From the NCBI GenBank assembly GCA_003254925.1, contig QANZ01041884.1, positions 1 through 64,000 on the forward strand: a DNA stretch of 64,000 nt, written 5' to 3'. The position numbers and the translations under genes are program-made. Under the pieces are notes generated by a model that did not search any database, was not told the origin of the DNA, and saw only the letters and a program-made list of their open reading frames with translations. Below are positions 1 through 11,109 of the stretch, one piece after another. The DNA is from Chamaecrista fasciculata (Eukaryota > Streptophyta > Magnoliopsida > Fabales > Fabaceae). Position 1 is the stretch's first letter. Each line of letters begins with the position of its first letter.

Positions 1-140
1 AAATTTTGCAAAAATTACATATTGACCCTAAAAAATTTTCAAAAAATTACAAATAGGTCTCTGAATACATATTATATAGGGACTAAAATGAAAACTTTAA
101 AAAATTTTGGGGTCAATATATAATTTTTAAAAAATTTGTT
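1..140. repeat. small inverted-repeat (MITE-like) element, possibly cut by the window edge
   Basis: The stretch begins with an A/T-rich arm that includes TTACATATTGACCC. It ends with a roughly complementary arm that includes GGGGTCAATATATAA, which makes an imperfect palindrome. This looks like a short non-autonomous element. The outer left end may lie before the window, so the boundaries are approximate. Confidence 0.4.
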
Positions 141-145
141 ATGGT

Positions 146-283
146 TAAAATTACAAAATAGCTCCAAAGGGTACCAAAGTGTTAATGGAGAATACCACAG
201 GGTACCAAAGTGTCAGGTTTCAAACCACAGGGTTCCAAAGTGAAATAGAGTCAAACCACATGATACCAAAGTGTAATTTACCC
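146..283. repeat. right end of a GGGTAAATTACACTTTGG-family element in the SULTR promoter
   Basis: Repeated units of the type CCACAGGGTACCAAAGTG end in GTGTAATTTACCC at 283. The same arrangement closes the PMEI-carrying element at 9388. No matching left terminus is visible, so this is a truncated copy or one whose left end is lost. It ends about 170 bp before the likely TATA box of the sulfate transporter gene. Confidence 0.6.
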
Positions 284-451
284 TTATAATTTTATATTTA
301 AAAAATAAATACCCTTCCAACGCAAAATAGGATAGTAGTGACGACGATTGAAAACAACTTTTTAGTTTGTTTACTCGTTTTGGTATTTCCCATTCACCAA
401 GGCGAAACTCTGTGGAATGAATGAATCCATAAACAGTCGTCAAGTAACGCC

Positions 452-459
452 TATATAAA
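452..459 (+). promoter_or_regulatory. probable TATA box of the sulfate transporter gene
   Basis: TATATAAA-like sequence (CTATATAAAT at 451-460) lies about 100 bp before the start codon at 557. This is a plausible distance for a plant core promoter with a short leader. It is an inference from motif and position only. Confidence 0.5.
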
Positions 460-556
460 TCCGTGCTTGGAAACATCACAAACTCCCATTATTCTCTCTA
501 TACTCTGTCTATATTATAATCCGATCGATTCCGAATTCAATTGATTAGTGAATCCG

Positions 557-3500
557 ATGGACGGCGGAGTAGAGGCGGACGGGCGGCGGACGGTGAACTT
601 CACGGCGCCGAGGGGGTTCTTGACGAAACTGAAGAAAAACGCGAAAGAAGCGCTTTTCCCAGACGACCCTTTTCGTCAGTTCAAGACCGAAGAAACAGGG
701 AGGGGTAGAATCGTAAAAGGCATCCAATACTTCATTCCTATCTTCGAATGGCTTCCTACATACAGCTTGCGACTCTTCTTTCGTGACTTCCTCGCTGGCC
801 TTACCATCACCAGCCTCGCAATTCCTCAGGGCATTAGCTATGCTAAGCTCGCCGACATTCCTCCTATCATCGGCCTCTGTATGTAACATTTCTTCATTTT
901 ATTTTTATCAATTAGTTACTGCATACACAAGGCGACACGACACTTGCTAAAGCGACCATGATTATCTTTCAGATAGTTGTTTTGTGCCACCACTTGTGTA
1001 TGCAATATTTGGGAGTTCGAGGCACATGGCGGTGGGGACAATAGCGGCAGCGTCATTGCTTATATATCAAACGGTTTCAAGTGTGGTGAAACCAGAGGAT
1101 GATCCTGCTTTGTATCTTCATTTGATTTTCACTACCACCTTCATTACTGGGGTATTTCAGGCTGCTTTAGGCCTTCTCAGGTAATCACAATCATTAATTA
1201 AATATTTATATACATAAAGAATTATTAAATTAATTTTCCTTAATTAGGTTGGGGATATTGGTGGATTTCTTTTCGCATTCTACGATTACGGGATTTATGG
1301 GAGGGACGGCGGTGATTCTGTGCCTTCAACAACTCAAGGGTATTTTTGGGTTAAAACATTTCACCACCAAAACAAGCGTCCAGGAAGTGGTACATGCTAT
1401 CTGGCTCAATAAACACGAGGTTCGTATTAAGACAAATTCATTCATTCCAAATCAATATATAAAAATAATTTTTTTTGTTTTTCTCTAACTGCACTTTTTA
1501 CACTCTAAAAAAAGTTGAATTCGAAAAGTAAAGATATATTAATAGCTTTCCATTAATTTCATGCTAATTAAATTAAGAGTAAACATATAATTTGACCCAT
1601 GAAAAGCTAACAATTCAACCTCTAAAAAATTGAAATATACAACTTAATCCTTAAAAAATTAAAATAATATATTTATTAGTTTTCTTTATTTATCGATTAA
1701 ATAATATACTATCAAGTTCCAAACAAATCTAAACAGCTAGGCTTGATGACTCTTGTTGAGAACGAAAGATTATATGTGTTTGCAACCTATTTTTAATAAC
1801 AAAAACAAACTGGCTTAATATTTTAGTAAAAAGAAGCATAAATATTCAATCTACTGATCTTTATTTTCTTGAAAACAATTTTTCAACCATATTTAATCTT
1901 GGTGAATGAAGGAACTAAAATATATTTTAGACATTATATATATATATAGAATTATGATATTTCTTAGAAAATTTTGAATTACAGATTATTTATTGTTCTG
2001 TTTTGGAAACAAAGTAAATTATTCTTTTTCTGTTTTCCTTCTTTTTTTTACCATTTCACTTTGACAGATAAGGTGGGAAACCACAGTCATGGGTGTGATC
2101 TTCCTTGCTTTCCTGATGTTCACTAAGTACGTGGTGAGTAATCTTTTGTATAGCTTCTCAAATTTGGTAAATATCTATACTGCACTTGAACAAAACTATT
2201 ATTTCCAAATTAACCTTTTTCTCCAAGTAGCATTCATATATTATAATTATATATGCGGGTTACACTATAATGCAAAGTTTGATTCTTGACATGGGATGTC
2301 ATGGGTCATGAACCAATAAAATAATGACACGTGAAAAAGTTGGTTGTATGTAACTAGTAGAGTGACTACATACATGAAGAGCATTTGCATCCCATGTCAA
2401 GAATCATCTTAGACTAACCCTATATACATCTTATATTATATGACTCCACCCCTTTCTGGTCGTCCACATTTTAAAACTATAGTACAAAATTAATAATAAG
2501 AGGAAAATTATTATTTGATCCCTTCTTTTTTACTGAGTTAACAATTTAGTCGTTCATTTATTTTACATACATATTTGCGTGCCGTTAGGACACGCAAAGC
2601 CTCTAGTACGCAAAGCCTCTAGTACGCTTTTATGTTTCACGTTTGGGTGCTTCAAATTGATCCCAATAAAAGATTAATTAGCACTAGTAATTAATAAATA
2701 CGAGAAGAGACCTTAATGCGCCACTAAAACTCGGGGACCAGAAGCACCAATTAAGTAGAAGCTGTTCCAATAATTACTAATTAATTAGCCATTAATTTTC
2801 CATTAATTATGAATTCATATACATGATTTAATTTGCAGAAGAACAAAAATCCGAAACTATTTTTGGTATCAGCTGTAGCTCCAATAACAACAGTGATAGT
2901 CGGAGCTGTTTTCACGTACCTTGTTAACGGCAAACAACATGGAATTCAAACTGTGAGTCACCAATCCCTTAAATTAATTATTACTTCTTACATATATTAA
3001 TTAAGTTAATGTATTGTTATTATAAATGTTAAATATACACAGGTGGGTCATTTGGATCGAGGATTAAATCATATATCCATCCAGTACTTGAACTTCGATT
3101 CAAAATATTTACCAGCAGTGATGAAAGCTGGTATTCTCACAGGCGTTTTATCATTGGCGGTATGAGTTAATTTTTTAATTAATAAAATAATCTTTAATAC
3201 AATTGTTTTGTTTATTTATTTATCGAATATAATTTCTTGTAATTATATATGTATATATATATATATTCAGGAAGGGATAGCAATAGGAAGAAGCTTTGCG
3301 GTGGCTGAAAATACCCCTCATGATGGAAACAAAGAGATGGTTGCTTTTGGATTAATGAATCTTTTTGGCTCTTTCACATCATGCTACTTGACCAGTGGTA
3401 CATATATATAGATATTAATTATTATTCACTGTGATATTAAAATGCTTAAATCCTACAAAGTGACGAAGGTATTTCATGATTTTTTTTCGGTAAAAATTTA

Positions 3501-6500
3501 AATTTTAATAAAAAATAAATTTTGTTAGATTTTTTTTTTCAAATTTAAATTTTTTTTAGTCCTCAAATGTTTTCATTTGTTTTATAGTGAATAAGAAATG
3601 TGATTCCGTCAAGTTTTTGCGATTATCTTTGAGTTAAACATTTAATTTAGATGATTTCTCTCTTTATATGTCATAATAAGCGAGTTGATATTAAGAGAAA
3701 AATATTCTTTAATCAACAAAATAAAATAAATATGTGTTTAATCTTTTTTTTTAGTTTTTTTTTCTCTATTTGTCAACTTATTTATTATGATATATATTAT
3801 ATGTAAGAGAGTAATCATTCAAATGAAGTATTTAACTTAAAGATAACGACAAAAATATAACATAATTATATTTTAAACTAATTGTAAAATAAGTAGGAAA
3901 GTTTATAAATCAAAATAAAATAAAAAAAAATTCATTCTATTATTATTTCGAGAACTGAATAATCTTTAAATTTCAACTAACAACAAATTATTTGTAAAAA
4001 AAAAAAAATCTTTGGTGGTGTTTTAAAAGTCAAAATGTGTCCATAAAGTGAATAAAGTTGAAGATACTTAATAGATTTGAATTAGTGATTAATTAATTTA
4101 AAGTATTGAATATGGTAGTTGGTTAATATTTATAGGACCATTTTCGAAGACGGCAGTGAACTATAACGCGGGATGTAAGACGGCGATGTCGAACATAGTG
4201 CAAGCAGTATTCATGGCACTGACACTGGAATTTCTGGCTCCGTTATTTGGTTACACGCCTCTTGTGTCTCTCTCTGCTATTATTATGTCTGCGATGCTTA
4301 GCCTTATTGACTATGATGAGGCCATTCGTCTCTTCAAGGTCGACAAGTTTGACTTCCTCATTTGCATTTCTTGCTTCTTAGGAGTCAGCTTCATTAGCAT
4401 GGATGTTGGCCTCTTCTTGTCGGTGCGTGACTCCTCAAACATTCATTCATTATTCTTCTATTTAATTAATCAATCATTTACTTAATTTATTAATAAAAGC
4501 TAAATCATATTTTGGCAGGCCAATTTTACTTTGGTATTATATTCTTAAAAAAATAACGTTTTGGTACTCTATTTTTTTGTATCATTAACATTTTAGTATC
4601 TAAATTTATTTATTTTGTGAAGTTTTGATAGGTAAAGTTGCATGTGATCATCACGGCATAATAAAAACACTTAAATGTTCATTTTCTTTTCATTTTTTAC
4701 GATTTAAACGTTAAAACACTAAAAAGATCATGAAAAACACTGAGATTCGAAGTGATAGGATTTTAGAATGTTTTACCATTTGAATTGGGTGTTTTTACTG
4801 TGCACGTGATGGTTAGAGGGACTTGACCGTCAAAACTTAACAGAAAAATAAATTTGGGTATCAAAGTGTTAACGGTGCAAAGAACAATGTACTAAAGTGT
4901 TACTTTTGAAAGAATGAAACCGGTCCATAGAATAGGGTACCACAAAGTATAATTTAGCCATTAATAAATGATGATAATGTGTGTGTGATTATATGTACTG
5001 AAGATTGGACTGGGGGTGCTTAGAGCACTGTTATACGTGGCAAGACCAGCGTCGTGTAAGCTTGGAAAGTTAGCTGACTCATCACTGTATCGTGACACGG
5101 AGCAATATCCTGCTTCAACAACCATCCCAGGCCTTTTGATCATTCAGCTTGGTTCCCCTGTTTACTTTGCTAATTCTTCTTACGTCAAAGACAGGTAAAT
5201 ACTTTGTTTTTCTTTGCTTTTCTTAAAGCCGCTCACGTATTTTCATCATAAAAAATAAGTCAAAATCTTATTTTGGTTCCTAAATTATAAGATGAATTCC
5301 ATTTTGATCCCTAAGCTGTATTTTGTTCTGTTTTAATCCTTAAATTTTCTCATTTATTCCCGAATTAGTCTTAATCCCTAAACTAGTTTTTCTTAGCTTA
5401 ATGATCAGAGAAACTGCTGACGAATTTTCTTCAAAAACTATGGATCAAAATTTTAATTTTGGTCTCTGAGTTATAAGGTTAATTCTATTTTGGTCCCTAT
5501 ATTATTTTTTGTTATTTTTTAGTCCTTAAACTTTCTAATTTAATTTGTTCCGTCACTAGTCCCAACCGTAGCTTCGCCTAGTTGCTTCTGTCATCTTCTA
5601 AGTTGTACACTTGATATGCATAATTTTTTCTCATATATATATCATAATAATTTTGTTGAAAGAGAAAAAAAAGAAAATATTTGTTCTTAGAAACAAAAAT
5701 CAACAATAGATCTATCTCCAATTTGTGATTAAAATGAATTATTTTTGTTTTACTATCTATCAACTTACTCATTAAAACAAGTACGGGAGATAAATTATTT
5801 AAGTCAAATATCAAGTTCAAAGTTGATAACGCAAAAGTCAACCAGAATTAATAATCATATACCTTTTAGACTAATAGTAGAACAAATTTTAAGGACCAAA
5901 ATAGAACAAAGAAAGTTTGAGGACCATAATAGAATCTACTCTATAAATTGAGGACTTAAAATAATTTGACAAAAGCACATTTTTAAATTAATATGTATAT
6001 TATGTGGAACAGGATCACGAGGTATATTCAAAGTGAGGAGACCTCCACGGGGAACCGTGTAGATCATATCATACTCGATTTATCAGGTAAGAAATTAAAT
6101 AATAACGCTGAGTTGTTAAGTTTTTAATTTCTGCAATTTTGACGCTAATTTCATGTCATTAGTTATATAATGTGTTATACTTCGTAATAATCTTGGCATA
6201 ATCTCATGTCATTAATTATATAATGTGTTATACTTCGTACTAATATTGGCATAATCTCATGTGTGTGCAGGAGTGACATCCATTGATGTAACTGCCATTG
6301 GTGGATTACTGGAGACACATAAAGTCTTGGAAAAAAAAAGAAAGCAGGTATTATTAAAATGAATTCATGAGTTCTGAACATGTAGCATTGATAATTAAAC
6401 TGAGTTCATCTTGTGATTGCCAAAAGTTTAAGTGATATATGTGTTTATACAGGTATCATTTGTAAACCCAAGGATGGAGGTTATGGAGAAACTAATGGCA

Positions 6501-6617
6501 TCAAAGTTTGTTGAAAAGGTTGGTAAGGAATCATTCTTTTTGAGTTTGGATGATGCTGTGCCTGCTAATCAATATGAGCTTCGTAAATTGAAGATAAATG
6601 GTCCTCCTGACGAATGA
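557..6617 (+). CDS. SULTR3;5-like: sulfate transporter-family protein, SULTR3;5 type (12 exons)
   Basis: SLC26/SulP-type anion transporter; group 3 SULTRs are membrane sulfate/anion transporters, and SULTR3;5 is linked to root-to-shoot sulfate movement in Arabidopsis. Exons: 557-878, 973-1180, 1248-1419, 2068-2133, 2839-2952, 3043-3159, 3271-3397, 4136-4422, 5004-5194, 6013-6086, 6271-6347, 6453-6617. They total 1920 nt, or 639 aa, close to the roughly 630 aa usual for the family. Visible marks are FPDDPF at residues 34-39, IPQGISYAKL from residue 89, FMGGTAVI, LKGIFGLKHF, DGNKEM, VNYNAGCKTAMSN and VDKFDF, then a C-terminal STAS domain (about 505-630) with DLSGVTSIDVT. The N-terminal VNFTAPRGF favours SULTR3;5 over other group 3 members. 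The first ATG is 557; a GTG at 548 is in frame but unlikely to be used. All introns are GT-AG and several hold MITEs. The subtype rests on remembered family sequence. Confidence 0.93.
1563..1730. repeat. partial copy of an AGAGTAAAC-family MITE in SULTR intron 3
   Basis: AAGAGTAAACATATAATTTGACCC followed by AAAGCTAACAATTCAACC resembles the left arm of the complete element at 35519-35775. No clear right terminus is visible. It lies inside the intron between 1419 and 2068. Confidence 0.35.
2280..2406. mobile_element. 127-bp MITE with perfect 19-bp terminal inverted repeats, SULTR intron 4
   Basis: TGATTCTTGACATGGGATG at 2280-2298 is the exact reverse complement of CATCCCATGTCAAGAATCA at 2388-2406. 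The interior is short and non-coding. No convincing target-site duplication is seen. The superfamily is not assigned. Confidence 0.75.
2500..2625. repeat. fragment of the CTTTGCGTGCC repeat family, SULTR intron 4
   Basis: Read on the minus strand this contains GGCTTTGCGTG followed by a segment ending in ACTCAGTAAAAAAGAAGGGA. The same order of motifs occurs at about 29943-30040. This marks a dispersed repeat. The ACTAGRGGCTTTGCGTGCC start is reminiscent of some Helitron 5' ends, but I cannot confirm this. Confidence 0.45.
3600..3860. repeat. imperfect foldback in SULTR intron 7
   Basis: The arm with ATTATCTTTGAGTTAAACAT, TTCTCTCTTTATATG and GTCATAATAAGCGAGTTGA is mirrored downstream by CAACTTATTTATTATGAT, GTAAGAGAGTAATCATT and TTAACTTAAAGATAACG. 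The arms are about 90 bp and imperfect. It looks like an old MITE inside the intron between 3397 and 4136. Confidence 0.5.
4518..4959. repeat. degenerate GGGTAAATTACACTTTGG-family element in SULTR intron 8
   Basis: The left end GGCCAATTTTACTTTGGTA is mirrored by the right end GTACCACAAAGTATAATTTAGCC, with further mirrored units inside. These are diverged forms of the termini seen at 283, 8149-9388 and 35775-35958. It sits in the intron between exon 8 (4422) and exon 9 (5004). Non-coding. Confidence 0.55.
5261..5970. repeat. TIR-bearing non-autonomous element in SULTR intron 9
   Basis: The left arm reads GTCAAAATCTTATTTTGG with TCCTAAATT and TTGATCCCTAAGC units. The right arm carries the mirrored AATTGAGGACTTAAAATAA and GAGGACCATAATAGAAT units and ends near AATTTGAC. 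About 0.7 kb, non-coding; the open frames inside are low complexity and shadow each other. It fills most of the intron between 5194 and 6013. Confidence 0.5.
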
Positions 6618-7094
6618 ATGGTCCGTTCAACAAATTAAACCCTGTGATATATAAAGCAAAAAAAGAGTAATGTAATTATTAATTAGCGCTATGTGATTAT
6701 ATGTATCTAGATTATGACCATGTTTAAGACAAATGTTTAAATTTTGGACTGTGTGGGGTTGCAGTCGACTGTGATTGTGATGAAATAGATAAATGGAGCT
6801 GAACAATGATCAGTTCAAGAAATTTGCCAATATGAAAATGATTCATTATTTTACGTCTGAAAATCATAAGAGTAACGACAACAATGGTATATGTTTTAAT
6901 TAGTAATTCTTAAGTTAATAGGTAAGGACATGAGTTGCATTCTAAATGTCACACCACAAATCTGGAACACAGGAAATGGGCAAGAAATAAAAATAAAAAT
7001 ATTTAATATAATTTATTTATTAAAATATTAATTTAATTGAAATTAAATTTATATTTTATGGATTTTTAGTATAAAATTGATAAAAAAATAATAC

Positions 7095-7125
<31 letters not shown>

Positions 7126-7633
7126 CATACATACATACATACATACATACATACATACATACATACATNGACCGACATTCAACCTGCCGAGGTGGTTCAA
7201 AGTTCAATGATTTAACCGGAATCGAATCGGTGACAAATAAATAAATTAAAAAGTAATAAAAAAAGCCTAAAAATGATAAAATTTTAATTCTAATTGTATA
7301 AGTAGTCAATTTTCATAATATTCATCAATATAATGTCATCAAATGACATTTATGATCACTTTCTTTATTATATTTTGGTTCATAATCAACGTTATCTAAC
7401 ATTTGACCCAAAATTTAAATGAAGAAAAAACAAAAAAACGAAAAAGAAAAGAAAATTTAAAAATCACACTAGAACAATTCAACTGGTTCATTACTGGTTC
7501 AATTTGGTTTCGTCGATTCTTTGTCTAGCCAATTCTTGTGGTGACTCAAATTGACTTAGTGTCTAGTTTACGGTTGAACCCACCGATCTAGTTTAATTTT
7601 GACATCTTTAAGTAAGTGTTAAGAGAAATTAAA
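6618..7633. other. 3' flank of the sulfate transporter gene, no gene seen
   Basis: The first part should be the 3' UTR. No strong polyadenylation signal was chosen. The remainder is AT-rich non-coding DNA interrupted by an ACAT microsatellite at 7095-7168. Confidence 0.5.
7095..7168. repeat. (ACAT)n microsatellite ending at a single N
   Basis: About 18 uninterrupted ACAT units run up to an ambiguous base at 7169. The N probably marks an assembly uncertainty caused by the repeat. The open frame across it is just the repeat translated. Confidence 0.95.
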
Positions 7634-7839
7634 GGGCCTGTTTGATTTCATTTTAAAAAATAGTTTTAAATTTTTTTAAACAAAAAAGTAAAAAAAAAAA
7701 AACTTGTTTGATTGTATTGTTCTTGTGCTTGAGTTTAAAAAAAAAAAAACAGAATACTATTTGAAAAACTTAAAATACAGAACAGTTAAAACTTAAAAGT
7801 TATTTTCATCTTGATTTTTTTGCTTTTTTGAAAGAGCAA

Positions 7840-8060
7840 AACTTATGTCAAGTTCTCTACATCCTTACTATCAAGTTCTCCGATCAACATTTGACACATA
7901 ATAAAAATTTTATATATGACCAATCATGATAGAAAGAGAATATTAAACACCACTTTTTGCATGACCAATCATTGAAGAGAGAGAATGTAATCAAAACTTG
8001 TGATTGGTGGAACTTGATAGCAAGGATATAAGGAACTTGATATAAATTTTATCCTTTTTG
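7840..8060. repeat. small nested MITE
   Basis: TATGTCAAGTTCTCTACATC and CTATCAAGTTCTCC near 7844-7890 are mirrored by GGAACTTGATAGCAAGGATA and GGAACTTGATATAAA near 8009-8047. About 0.2 kb, non-coding, inside the left arm of the outer element. Confidence 0.5.
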
Positions 8061-8148
8061 AAAAGGGGCGGTGGTAAAGGAGTAATTATACACATCTTTT
8101 TCTTCCTTCTAAATGGACAAATTTATGCCTAGGTCATTCTTAAAAAAA

Positions 8149-9388
8149 AATTTAAATTACACTTTGGTACCCTGTGGTTTGACCCTATTTTACTTTGGTA
8201 TCCTGTGGTTTAAAACGTTACACTTTGCTAAGCTGAGGTATCAACTCTCAACACTTTCGTACCCTCAAAAATTTTTCCGTCAAATTTTAACGGAGGCATC
8301 TGACGTGTGACACATAAACTTGATTTTTTCTGTGTTATAACCAAATAAAAAATTAAACACAGCCTTTCTCAATGTGAGGCAGAAAACGCCGCTAGAGAAG
8401 CCCGATAACACCGCTTGTCATCGTCTTTCGTGCTCATCGACAGTGTGCTTCTTTTAGGTTTTGTTTCCTTCTTTTCAAATTTTCGTCTTCATGTTAGGAG
8501 AGAATGCCGCAAATCGAAAGAAACGCAACATCGCCACGTCGAGAGAGAACCACCAGAGGAGGACATAGATTGAAACACTGAAAGCTATCAAATTTACTGA
8601 TTTTGAGGTCGGCCATCTCTGCATCAGAGTAAAGAAGCTTTGAAGCTGCAACACAGGGACATTGCCATTGACTTTGGAGTTCATTATAATTTCCAACACC
8701 ACCGGCCTAGCAGATCTCGTCGGCGTCTCAATTTCCATCGCCAAATCCAACGCAACCAACATCGTCTCCAAAATCTCCGACCTCTTCAACGACGATCACG
8801 CCGACGAATTCACCGATTACGCCAAGGCCTGCCTGCGAGATTGCTCCGATGTTTACTCCGATTCCATCTCAGAATTCGACGACGCCATCGCTGCTTACGC
8901 CGAGAACGACTTCGCAGCCACGAATATCAAGGTGAGCGCCTCCTTATACGATTCCCGTTACTTGTGAAGATCAATTCGACGAAGGAGGGGAAAAGTCTCC
9001 TTTAACAGAGGATAACGCAATTTTCTCTCAGATTGCTTCAATCTCTTTGGCTTTCATCAACATGAGTTGTTAGAGAGAAATCTTCGAGTAGGGTGGATGA
9101 GAAGAACTGTTATGAGAGAAATGAGGTTCTGCGGAGAACCTGATGAGTTGAAGAAATTTTGGTTTAGTCTTGAGAAAATAGGGGTTTAATCATTGATTTA
9201 GCCAAAACACTGACAAAATTGAATTTAAGTGCCACACATGAGATGCACATATGCCAAATTCTGTTAAATTTGACGAAAAAGTTAGTGAGGGTGCCAAAAT
9301 GCTAACAATTATACGGTGCCAAATTTTCACGCTTTAAACCACAGGGTACCAAAGTGAAATAGAATCAAACCACAGGAGTAATTTACCC
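8149..9388. mobile_element. GGGTAAATTACACTTTGG-family element carrying a PMEI gene fragment
   Basis: The left end TTTAAATTACACTTTGGTAC continues with CCTGTGGTTTG repeats. It is mirrored at the right by CCACAGGGTACCAAAGTG, then GGAGTAATTTACCCC. Both ends sit in A-runs, so a 9-bp duplication cannot be judged. The middle has higher GC and codes for part of a plant inhibitor domain (8662-8967). The architecture is that of a gene-capturing (Pack-type) Mutator-like element; the superfamily is inferred. Confidence 0.6.
8662..8967 (+). pseudogene. captured pectin methylesterase/invertase inhibitor (PMEI) fragment
   Basis: The open frame resembles the central and C-terminal part of plant PMEI/invertase-inhibitor domains, which are secreted four-helix proteins that bind pectin methylesterase or invertase. 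It reads TTGLADLVGVSISIAKSNAT, NIVSKISDLF, then YAKACLRDCSDVYSDSISEF and NFAATNIKVSA-like text. The conserved L-x-D-C and Y-x-D motifs of the third helix are visible. The signal peptide and the first Cys-containing hairpin are absent, and the frame runs out before the usual final Cys region. It lies wholly between the terminal repeats of a transposon, so it is most likely a captured non-functional fragment. An assignment to PMEI rather than invertase inhibitor is not possible from this piece. Confidence 0.7.
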
Positions 9389-9440
9389 CAAAAAAATGCT
9401 ATCAAACACTTATTTTTTATTTTTTTATTTATTTTGAAAA

Positions 9441-10536
9441 GGCCAAAGTGCAAATTTTATCATGTAACTTTGTTTCAGTTTCCAAATCAGTCTTATAATT
9501 TTTTTGTCTCGAATTTGGTCTTTTATCTTTACTCTAGGTCCCAAATCAGTTCTATATCTTTTTCTGTCTCAGTTTTGGTCCCATATGTTTTGAAAACCTC
9601 CCATCGTTAGTCTTCTGTCTATTTTAAATTACAGTTTAATCCTGAAAACTTCAAGTTCCTTTCACTTTAGTCCCTGACTATCAAAATGAAAGTGAAAGAA
9701 CATCCCTGAAGATTCTCAAACCTTATATCTTGGTCCCTAATCCATGAATTCTTCATGAAATGGAATACAAATGCAAAAACAACACAAATTAAAGCAAATG
9801 ACAGAGGCACCAAAACTGAAAACGCAGAAAATTTAAAACCCACCGGAAAATGCCCCAAACTCGCCGGAAAACGTAAGGAAATCACCAAGAAATTCAAGAA
9901 CTCATCCAAAAACCTCAATTCTCATTGAAATAATCGCCTTCAAATGCTATAAATTTTTTTTTTGAAAATCCAAACTTTTGAGGAGGGAGGTGATAGAAGA
10001 AATGTAAGGGATTTCAGAAATTCTCTCTCGTAATCGCCAAATGTAAGGGAATCTTCTATCACTTCCCTCCTCAAAAGTTTGGATTTTCGTAAGTTATTTC
10101 TTAAAGCATTTGAGTGAGATTTCAGTGAGAATTGGAGTTTTTGGACGAGTTTTTGAGTTTCTCGGCGATTTCCGTACGTTTTTCGACGGGTTTTAAATTT
10201 TATGCGTTTTCAGTTTTGATCCCTCTATCATTTGCTTTTAATTTGTGTTTTTTTTTTTGCATTTTTATTCCATTTCATGAAGAATTCATGGATTAGGGAC
10301 CAAGATGTAAGGTTTTAGAATCTTCAGGGATGCTCTTTCGCTTCCATTTTGAAAGTTAGGGAGGACTAAGAGTGGGAGGTTTTCAAAACATATGGGACCA
10401 AAACTGAGACAAAAAAAGATATAGGACTGATTTGGGACCTGAAGTTAAGATACAGGACCAAATTCGAGACAAAAAAAGTTATAGGACTGATTTGGGAACT
10501 GAAGCAAAGTTACAGGACTAAATTCACACTTTGACC
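9441..10536. mobile_element. foldback (Mutator-like) element with about 530-bp arms and exact 9-bp target duplication
   Basis: The element starts GGCCAAAGTGCAAATTTTAT and ends ATTCACACTTTGACC. It is flanked on both sides by TTTTGAAAA (9432-9440 and 10537-10545), an exact 9-bp duplication typical of Mutator-like insertion. Nearly the whole left half (to about 10010) is the reverse complement of the right half (from about 10035). The apex includes TTTGAGGAGGGAGGTGATAG against its complement. Open frames inside are consequences of the palindrome and match nothing I recognise. It is nested in the 7634-10673 element. Confidence 0.85.
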
Positions 10537-11109
10537 TTTTGAAAACAATCTTGTAAAATGAGAGTATCAAACAGATTTTTTTTCTAGTTTTTGTTTTAGA
10601 AAAGCTAATTTTAAAAATAAGTTTAGGAACAACTTTAAAAATTAATTTTTAGAAATAGGAATCAAACAGGCCCAAATAGTTTCAGAACTCGCTAGTTTAC
10701 GAATAATCAAATAAATTAGAGAAGATTCTACTATAAAATTATGTTCCCAGTCTTTTTTTTTTTGGTAAATTGCAGTTTAGTACCTTGTAGTTAGGGGCTG
10801 TTCCACTTTGGTACCCTGAAAGAAAAATTATTGCAGTTTGATGTCCCGTGGTTTGTTCTGTTAGCGAATTGGTCCCCTGTGCTTTATTTCCGTTAGGATT
10901 TAATGGCAAATGTGATTGTGACCACGTTAAAATGTCAAAAACCTCCCAACAAGTCTTCTATTATGCGTTTAAGTCCTTTCCCTTAACTAAATAGTCCTGA
11001 TTTAATTACTCTTTAATCTCAAAAGTTTATGATTTATCAAAATAGTCCTTAGAACCTCAAAAGACAAATGAGCATCTATGTCCCAAAACTCTTCCAAACA
11101 TTCCAATTT

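Larger units (their letters stand above)
7634..10673. mobile_element. outer TIR element hosting several nested insertions
   Basis: GGGCCTGTTTGATTTC at 7634 is mirrored by GGAATCAAACAGGCCC ending at 10673. The subterminal A/T-rich arms are also roughly complementary. Flanking AAA occurs on both sides (7631-7633 and 10674-10676), a possible 3-bp duplication. This terminus resembles many plant PIF/Harbinger- or hAT-like MITEs. The interior is filled by a small MITE (about 7840-8060), the PMEI-carrying element (8149-9388) and a foldback (9441-10536). Confidence 0.55.

Noticed and set aside
9667-9918. An 83-codon minus-strand hydrophobic frame
   Set aside because: It lies in one arm of the foldback element, where frame openness is incidental.
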